Source of the DNA: Mariannaea sp. PMI_226
Lineage: Eukaryota; Ascomycota; Sordariomycetes; Hypocreales; Nectriaceae
Assembly: GCA_024336345.1 (NCBI GenBank)
Contig: JANFOG010000004.1
Span: 3,348,001-3,412,000, forward strand
Length of the DNA stretch: 64,000 nt
Direction: 5' to 3'
Shown here: positions 56,504-64,000 of the stretch, one piece after another
Layout of the letters: every line of letters starts with the position of its first letter
How positions within the stretch are numbered: position 1 is the first letter of the stretch
Translations under genes and position numbers: made by a program
The notes under the pieces: model-generated
The model's input: only the letters and a program-made list of their open reading frames with translations
The model's database searches: none
Told to the model about the DNA's origin: nothing

Positions 56504-59500
56504 TTAGATCCAGTCCCCGTCGATATCAGCTTCGTGGTCCAGTTCCACGCTATGCTTGCGTGGACGTCCTCGTTTTCGGGGCTGGGACCCAGATCGTGCT
56601 CGTTTCTTGCGGCCTCCAGGTGTCATACCTCCCTTTCTCTTGCGACCTCTCTCAGCCATGACATCCCCATCTTCGTCATCATCACCGCTAGGTGTCGAAA
56701 CGTCCTCCACCTGTCCCTCCTCCTCATCGGCAACCTTGAATTCCTTGTCCACGTTGAGAAGTTCCACACAGGCGCTGCATTTCCGCATCATCTGCTCCTG
56801 TGTCTGCAATGCATTCATATGTGAAGTCACCTCGTCCCAAAATCGCTCTCCATGAACACCTTGCACCTTGTTAGGTGTCTTGTTGAGGTCTTTAGCCAAC
56901 GCCTTAGCTTTACTGTCATGGCGATTCGTTCCCATTCCATATAAGCGACGCAAATGAGTGCGCGCCTCCCACAAGGAGAGCATAATAATTGATGCCGCTG
57001 TCAGCTGACGCAATCTGCTGGGATCCGTCGACACTATCATAACTGGCGTCAGACCTGGAATTGGCGGCACGGCCATCGGGTCTCCAGCATGCATCCCCGC
57101 CGCAGGGACTGTATGGTCTGAGTCCAAAGCAGGGATCGCAGCAGGCTGATCAACATCCATGCGGACATTGAAAACCTCTGACTCGATGGCTTGTGCCACG
57201 GTAGCTCCAGTACTGCTCACAATCTTCTCAATTGCATTCACAGTGGTCTGCAACTCTCCAACAGTCTGGTACTCGAAGAAGGCCACATTCTCGATGATGA
57301 AACGCGAAAAGTCCACGTGAGGTGGAAAGTCTGCAGTTGCATCCAGCTTCGGTAGGTCAAAGTCGACCTGGAAGCAGAGCTTCTCCAAGAACCGTTGTCG
57401 GTTCCTCATTTTGCTGATCTTGAGAACCTCCATCAGGAAATGCAACTTTGACTGAAAGGGGTTGGTTGTTGCGCCATGCGAATCATTGACCACATCCCGC
57501 TGGTATGCGTACGCTGACTGCACAGCTTTAGCGTACTCTCGTTCCAGCACCGTCTCGTGTTTCTCGTGTAAAGATCGGTGCTCGGCAAATGCAAGCTCCG
57601 CTATCTTCCGGTTCGCTGATGTTTCCAACGTAATCAAGGTAACTCCAGTTTCCTTTGGGTGGGTCAGACCCTGCCGATTGATGCTCCCAAGTACCTCCAT
57701 TGCTAGGAATGCATGCTCGTCTTGGGTTGCGAGCGAGATCCTCGTGAAGTCCTTGAGAAATCTTTGTGTGGTAGCGCTCGCCACGTCATCGAAGCTTGTA
57801 CCCCCCATTACTGTCAGCTCTTTCTTATGCTGTTTTGCAGGGGCGTCTGCGGCAGCCATTTCTGACCGCTTTTCCTCGGTCAATAGGAACTCCCTGAAGG
57901 ATCTCAGGATCATAGTTTCTAGGACAGGCACTTGGTCATCAAAAACTTGCTGGAACGCAGTGTAGACTTTGACAAGAACGTAATTGCGTGGCCAGGATTG
58001 ACACACCAGGCCGATAGCTTCGAGCGATGCCTTGCGGGCATCCAAAGGCTGTGATGGGGCCGCAAATGGAACCAGCATGTCAACGACCAGTCGAGGGACG
58101 GAATCACCCTGCCATTTTGGGAACTTGTTTTTGAAGATTGGCATCTGCTTGTCCAGGTCGCAGTGCTTACCCACCATGCCAACAATGATGGAGTAAGCAG
58201 AGAGGAACTGCAGCTTCTTCGCGTCCAAAGTCCCAACTCTCAGCTTTTGAATACCCATGAGACTAGACGCCACAAGATTGGCCAAAGGCTCGAAAGAATT
58301 GAGGAGGTCGCAAACAACACGGGCACATGCAATTAAATCATCAATGGCTCCTCGGGATGCAATCTTCCCGATTGCTTTCAGCAAGTTTAACCGCACTTCG
58401 GTTAGAAAATCAGAGTGCACGGTCGAGAGCTGAGGGAGGACACGTTTGTAAATGACCGTCACGGCCCGAAAGGCGGAGAGCTCTTCTGTGCCAGAGAATG
58501 TTGCCAAGTGAGGCTTGAGCAGGCGGATTTGCTCAAAGTTGAACAGCTTTGGATCAGCCTTTGCAAAGATAGTCAGAACTTGAAGTGCATCTCGGCCAGA
58601 AGGAATGGCTGGATCATCGGATTCCAAGTTGTCAATGAGGCCAAACATATTAGCAACGAGTTTGGAACACACCGAGAACGGTCCTTCCAAAGACTTATTC
58701 TGGGGTTTTAGAATAGTCTGAAAGACCTTATCCAAGATCTCGGCTAGTGTACCAGATCTAACGGTCTGGATAATGAGAGCGACATGCTCAGTCAGAGAAG
58801 TTTGATATACGGCTGTGCCTTCATCGCGGTAGAAGGGTGCAAACCAGACCTCCTCAATCATCTGGCGGGCGAGGTCTCGAACGCCTTCATCAGGGTCCTG
58901 AACTCGGCGAAGTAGCCCGTTTGCTATCATGCTACGAAGACCCTTGTTTCGATTGCGAAGATATATGTCACGGGCGAGTTTCATTGCTCGTTTTCTCACG
59001 CCAACACCACTGTCTTGAAATCGGTCAATGATCTTTGGTGTGAGGGAAGTCTCTAGAGCAGGGCGCATCGTAATGCAGCTGCCCAGCAAGCCAAGAGCAG
59101 AGTCTCGAACCTGAGTCGAGGAATCACTTGCGCATTCAAGAATCAACTGGATAACAGCCGAATCTCCATCCAAAATTGATGGATCCGTCTCCAGCACTTG
59201 GTTGACGCTTTTCAAACTCTTGCTTCGAACTGTGGCTTGATCGCTGGCCATTGAACTTAGTAAAATGTTGAGAATTTTGCCAAAAGATTCGCACAGCGGA
59301 GACCGTAGGAGCAAAATTGAGTACGACAATTTGGCCTGGCTGATAGAAACGGCTTTGAAAGTGTACTCGCTCGAAAGCCATCTTCGATCTTCAATCATCA
59401 TACGTAAACGGTAGCCCAAACGTCCGAATTCTTCATCTCGTTCCTGATATCCCTCCTGGAAAGTATCATACCCAGAATGGATTTGGTAAGCCCAGTCGGC

Positions 59501-62214
59501 AATGATGAACGAGATGGCGCTTGAAAGGTGAGGGTCGTCGGTACATCGTCGTTGAAGGTACTCAAGCGTAACCCTATATGGTCCAGTCCATGCAGCTATT
59601 TGCTCGATACGACACTTCTGTGGTTCGAGTACATGGCTGCCAAGATCAGCAAGATATCGAGACAGATCATCAGCATCATTTCCCTCGGATGCACCAGCCA
59701 TTCTTTTGACATGAGATCGTAGGCGAGAAATAGCGGCGCTCATACCACCAAGTAACTCTAAAGCCATATTCTTGGCAGGAGCAGCTGTCTTTGGTGCCTC
59801 GAAGAGCTGCACCATCATGACCATTAGGAGACGCAAAAGGAGCTCTGCCGAGGGCCAGTCTGGTGAGTCAAGACAAGTTGTAAAATCTTCGACAAAGAGA
59901 TCGAATAAGTTACGGTAAGGCGTATCTCCGGATTTCGTCGAGCCGATCGCGCGCTTGACGATAAAATTGATGATGTAGGATGCGTTGCGCTGAGCGTTGT
60001 CAGTCAACGGAGTAACAACAGTGTCCAGATCTTTGATTGAAACAGCATGTTGTTGGGCCGCATGCTCTTCACTCTTGATGGAGGAAACTGGCTGTTTAGT
60101 TTCGGCAAGAAAGTCATCTTCTTCGACTCCATCATCGCCTTCGGCGAGTTCCTTTAACATTGTGTTTCGGTTTCGTTCTCTGCTATTATCCACCCTACCG
60201 GAACTTGCTTGAACCAACCGCATGAGGAGGGCAGAAACTGGCTGGATGCTTCCTCCCTCGGAAAGCTTGAATTGACGAGCGCTTTGCTTACCCACTGGTA
60301 GCTTCTCGAGGGACGTCAGGATATCGTCAATGATGCCCTGTCGCTGTTGGGGTTTAATCAAGAAGATTTGACAGAGCATGTCCATGGCTACAGAGCGAAT
60401 GCCGTCAAACTTCTGGACCCCAACTGCAGAATCTTTTTCAAAATACGCGTTTTCAACAAATATCAGGCGGGACGCGGTGAATTCAAGGGAGTTGATGACG
60501 GTATCGGAGAGCTCGATCAGGGTAACCAGTTCGGTCAAGAGAGCGAATAGCTTCTGGCAGCAAATGAAGGTAGATGTGATTGACTTCTTATGCTTTGAGA
60601 GCGTTTTGAAGATATTCGCTGAGTTCCCAGATGGACGCATCTCCACCAAGGGTATCACTATGTCCTCAGTGACTGTCTTAAAGATGTCGACGCTCTTTTG
60701 AATGACTGATTCGGAATAAAGCTGTTTGTCCTCTCTGCCGCCGGACAGAATTCTAAGACATGTCCGCGCGGCTTTGAGGATCGTATCGACCTCTGAGAGT
60801 TTTTGAACCCACGACTCTACACTATCCTCGGACCAGCTATCATCGATGCGCGTTTCGATACCCTCTTGCTGGCTAAGTCCTGTTTCGCTGAGTTTCATGA
60901 TATGCACAAGATGCTCAAGAGGAACCCGATCGAAGCATTTTAACCCAATCGTTTTCTGAATCGCTGTGTGCATCTTCTGTTGAGTTGCCGTGGTCATAAT
61001 CACTTCTTGGTCCTGCGTCAAGGACACAATGTGTTCGTATCCAGGTTCCATCGCCAAGGCGCTTCCAACAGACGCGAAGACAGCTTGGGTGAGTTTGTCA
61101 AGGGCATCTAGTGCCGCATCACCTCTCTGGCGCTGATCTAAACTCTCTCCTAGAAACTCTTGACTGTCCGCAGTCTCTTGCTTTCGAGCGGAGAGGTTTT
61201 GCGGCTCTTCAGGCGGCACTTCTATCTCCAAATACTCGTCCCTATTGATATCCGCACTAGGCAGTTCAACTTTGAAGGAACTTGGCGTCAAATCTGGTAA
61301 GATGTTGGGCTGTTGAAGGAAAGACTGTGGTAGCTGAGGTATTGGTTGTTGTGGTAGGGGTTGGTCCTGAAGCTGTCCCAGTTGGATTGACTGCTGTTGC
61401 AGGGGATGAACGACGATGGAATCCTCAGGTTGTGCAGAATCTAGTGAGTCGACATACTGTGACCCATCAAAGTGCCTCGACGGAATGGCTACTTCTATCT
61501 TGATGGAGTTTGATCTATGCGCCTGGGAGTTTTGCGACTGCGTTGCACTTGGAGAATTGAGCGAAGAAGAAGTGGAGGCTCGTTTGGAGCTGGGAAAGGT
61601 ACTCGCTTGTCCGTTCGACAGTTTCGTATCGGGAATGTTCGCTTTGGTTGCCTTGAAGTATCCTCCCACCTTTTCGTACACAGCTTTCGCAATTGGCGAG
61701 AGGTCGTCGGCAAGGCTTCGGACCGCGACAGGGTTTGATGAGCTTCTTGGGAAGGCAGAAAACTTGCTGCAGGTGGTCAGTATCTATAGCTCCAGTAATT
61801 ATTTTTAGCAAACCGTACAAATGTGTCCGCTGGCTAGGTTTTATATCCTGTAGGACGTGATCGACAACTTGCTTGACGTTCCGGGGCATCTGAGCCTGAC
61901 CGTAGGCGTCTCGATTCAGGGCGTCAAACTCCTGCGTGTGGAAGAGATCAGATATTGGGAGCGCTGGGGTGCCTGAGCCCAGGCTAGGATCGGGGATAAT
62001 GTCTGCTTGCGGTCAGAACATAGGAGTTTTGAATCGAAAATCAGTGCGGCTGCAAACCTGAAATGAAGGGGATCGTTGAGGTCTGTGGTGAAAACGGTAG
62101 TGATTCTTGAAGCGAGAAGGGTCGTGACATGGTAGGTTGAGAGTTGGAGGGCCGTTGGTGGGCATAGTACCCATTTTGGGCCCCTCCGCCATTATTGTAG
62201 TTCATGCTGTCCAT
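56504..62214 (-). CDS. SCC2: Sister chromatid cohesion protein Scc2 (Mis4/Nipped-B), cohesin loader, 3 exons
   Basis: Exons (minus) 62214-62058, 62002-61819 and 61766-56504 give 1867 residues. Scc2 with Scc4 loads cohesin onto DNA and stimulates its ATPase. The N-terminus contains the conserved STIPFISDIIPDPSLGSG, which spans exon 1/2 and fixes that join. The long third exon encodes HEAT-type helical repeats, including the cohesin-HEAT motif at LATFSGTEELSAFRAVTVIY and the Nipped-B C-terminal domain around FAAPSQPLDARKASLEAIG. The C-terminus is very basic with an AT-hook-like RKRGRPRKH and a nuclear-localisation-like run. The start at 62214 gives MDSMNY; an in-frame ATG at 62328 would add 38 residues. 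Introns are 55 nt (62057-62003) and 52 nt (61818-61767). It shares a divergent promoter with RPA12. Confidence 0.9.
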
Positions 62215-62756
62215 TGTTGCCGTTCTCAGAGTATTCGCTCGTCGATCATGGTCGGGGGAAGGAGCAGATGGGCAATAGCCCAATATTTGTTTGGGTGGTT
62301 CGCGCGCGGTGAGATTTGACAAAGGCACGGTCGGGAAGGAAGGGTCGAGGAAGGTATAAATTGGGTTGATCGATGGGAAGGAGCAATGAGATTAATGAGT
62401 GGCTTCAAAAAGGTAGCTTCTCAAAAGACATTACTGGCTTGAACGCAAAGCAAACAAATAAAAGCCAACTGCGAAGTTGACGCCTGGGAAAGCTACATGC
62501 AGCCTCGCGGCCTTGCTGAACGTAAATTGATAGAATGTGGTCTGTGCTCGCTCTGCTTTATCCAGTCGGCGTTTGATCCGAAGTCAAGTCGCCGCCTTGC
62601 CTGAAGTGACTTGGTTTTTCCGGTCGAGATCCCTGCGTTGGATTGGAGCCGTGCATGGTAGGGCCAATTTTTTGTCTTTGAAATATCCTGTTAACTCAAC
62701 CTTCTTTGCCTTTCTAACAACTCCCCCAACCAGAACAAGCCGTCCACACGATCAGC
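62215..62756. promoter_or_regulatory. 542-bp bidirectional promoter, SCC2 / RPA12
   Basis: Start codons point away from each other. The RPA12 leader is C/T-rich just before 62757. No TATA box is evident. Confidence 0.55.
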
Positions 62757-63252
62757 ATGTCAGCAATCGGATCTCTCGTCTTCTGCACCGACTGCGGTAA
62801 CCTTTTGCCGGCGACAAAGGGCACCGAGCGCAACGTACTGCGCTGCGAAAGCTGCGGCGCAGAGAACACAGGTTCGAAAACGCCATTGGAGCGGCTGTTG
62901 AGGGCATACTCTAACTTTTTGGGGTAAACAGATACTGGGTCCAAGACCATTGTCACCGAAACGAAGCCTTCCGACTTCCCGTCCTTCTTGCGACAAAAAC
63001 TGCAGTCAAGCGTCCAGGCTGTCGAGAGGCACACCATTCAAACGAGCTCCGTCGCCCACGAAAAGTGCAAGGCATGTGGTCGTGAGGAGGTCACATACAC
63101 CAATGTGCAGCTGCGCGGTGCAGATGAAGGTTCTACAGTCATCTATACTTGCGAATGCGGCTACTCGTAAGAAATCCTAACCCAGTTGAGAAAAACGACT
63201 TGTAATTTTTTTTTGGCTAATCATAACTTTTAGATGGCATGAGAACAATTAG
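62757..63252 (+). CDS. RPA12: DNA-directed RNA polymerase I subunit Rpa12 (A12.2), 3 exons
   Basis: Exons 62757-62871, 62932-63166 and 63234-63252 give 122 residues. Rpa12 is the small zinc-ribbon subunit of RNA polymerase I, needed for RNA cleavage and termination. The N-terminal ribbon has C10, C13, C30 and C33 (CTDC, CESC). The C-terminal TFIIS-like ribbon has CKAC, the catalytic-loop-like QLRGADEGST, and CEC, spaced C-x-C rather than the usual C-x2-C. Exon 2 would end at a TAA that lies inside a GTAAGA donor. Splicing to 63234 instead adds WHENN before the stop, restoring the W-N-N-type tail I recall for Rpa12 (for example YSWNTNN). Intron 2 is 67 nt. Its stop is only 42 bp from the convergent DOHH stop. 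Confidence 0.9.
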
Positions 63253-63294
63253 GATTCATTCAGCTTTGCTTTGGCATGGAAGGGTCATAATTCA

Positions 63295-64000
63295 TCATGC
63301 AGTAGCACCAGACACCTTTGGAATGAGTGCATATTCCGTCTGACCGCTCACTTCGTAATCGGCGATATCCAATGCGACAATACAACTCTCCCTCACGACC
63401 CTTTCCTTGTCATTGAGAAATCCTCTCAGGGTCTCTTGAACACCCTCCTCGTCCCCGAGGCCACCCAACGCCTCGGCCGCCTCGTGTCGAACCATACTAG
63501 CCTCATTGACGTCGCTGAGAGCAGCAGTGAGGGCCGGGATAGAAGCGGGGTGCGACAGTTGACCGAAGACAAAAGCAATCTCGTGACGGAACAGCGCAGA
63601 CGAGTCTTTGAGGCCATTGGCAAGCGCAAGGACTGCAGGAACAGCTGTGGGAAGACTGGGAGGGGAGGCCAGGTCACGAAGCGCAAACATGGCGCGGTAT
63701 CGAAGGAAAAGAGGACGGGTCGTATCCATGAGCTGCTTCCCGAGCTCTTCAACATCAACATCCTTCTCAGTTTTGGGCATTGGGGGGGCAGGGTCGATTG
63801 AGGCAAAGTCACTGTATCATATCAGTTAGTCAGGTCGCACTCAAGAATTGAGAATGGAGCATCCGATATACCTCGCCTGTAGCCTTTCCTTCTTGCGCTC
63901 TTCGGAGTTTTCCCACTCAATACGATCGATAGCGATTTCGCATGTCTCGACAACGCTGACATCCTCCCCTTGGCGATCGCGATACTGCTTGAGAATGTCG
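63295..64000 (-). CDS. LIA1: Deoxyhypusine hydroxylase, C-terminal part (gene runs off the right edge)
   Basis: Exons (minus) 63811-63295 and 64000-63872 (intron 63871-63812, donor GTATAT) encode the last about 215 residues. DOHH finishes hypusine on translation factor eIF5A, using a di-iron centre held by HEAT-type repeats. In the window are two HE pairs, RHEIAFVFGQL and RHEAAEALGGL, typical iron-binding sites of the C-terminal half, and the linker SDFASIDPAPPMPK that joins the two halves. Upstream, CEIAIDRIEWE closes the first HEAT half. The N-terminal half and its HE motifs lie outside. The join across the intron gives QASDFAS in frame. It converges on RPA12. Confidence 0.93.

Overview
The window is nuclear DNA of a filamentous ascomycete, most likely a Sordariomycete and plausibly Hypocreales. 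The evidence is short GT-AG introns of about 45-125 nt with CTNAC/CTAAT-like branch sites, protein families typical of Pezizomycotina (a C2H2 plus fungal-specific-domain regulator, large F-box proteins, long-tailed CAX exchangers), and wide intergenic regions. Genus cannot be fixed from sequence alone. No prokaryotic operon, CRISPR array, rRNA, convincing tRNA or intact transposon was seen.

Layout, left to right: PEX12 (partial, minus) diverges from a hotdog-fold thioesterase (plus); a five-exon F-box protein (plus) converges on a C2H2/fungal-specific transcription factor (minus). An 8.7 kb gene-poor gap follows. Then come SAP30 (plus), mitochondrial MDJ1 (plus), a DNAJC8/Spf31-type J-protein (minus) and the DEAD-box helicase DBP10 (plus), which converges on a folliculin-interacting (FNIP/Lst4-type) protein (minus). 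A second 7.9 kb gap separates this from an eight-exon ZRC1/COT1-type zinc transporter (minus), reconstructed here exon by exon. Next are a single-exon F-box protein (plus), a small secreted cysteine-rich ORF (minus), IML1 (plus), a vacuolar-type Ca2+/H+ exchanger (minus), cohesin loader SCC2 (minus), RNA polymerase I subunit RPA12 (plus) and deoxyhypusine hydroxylase (minus, partial).

Most genes are housekeeping. Two themes recur. The first is vacuole and TORC1: FNIP/Lst4 and Iml1 belong to the two GAP complexes acting on Rag GTPases, and the zinc and calcium transporters are vacuolar types. The second is ribosome and translation: DBP10, RPA12 and DOHH. Both groupings may be chance.

The points most worth a second look are the zinc-transporter gene with an apparent GC-AG intron, the hidden 19-nt terminal exon of RPA12, and the short secreted Cys-rich ORF followed in frame by a second cysteine-bearing segment after one stop. 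Nothing here reads clearly as a new multi-gene system. All exon boundaries were set by eye from reading frame, splice consensus and recalled family similarity; no alignment or transcript data were available.
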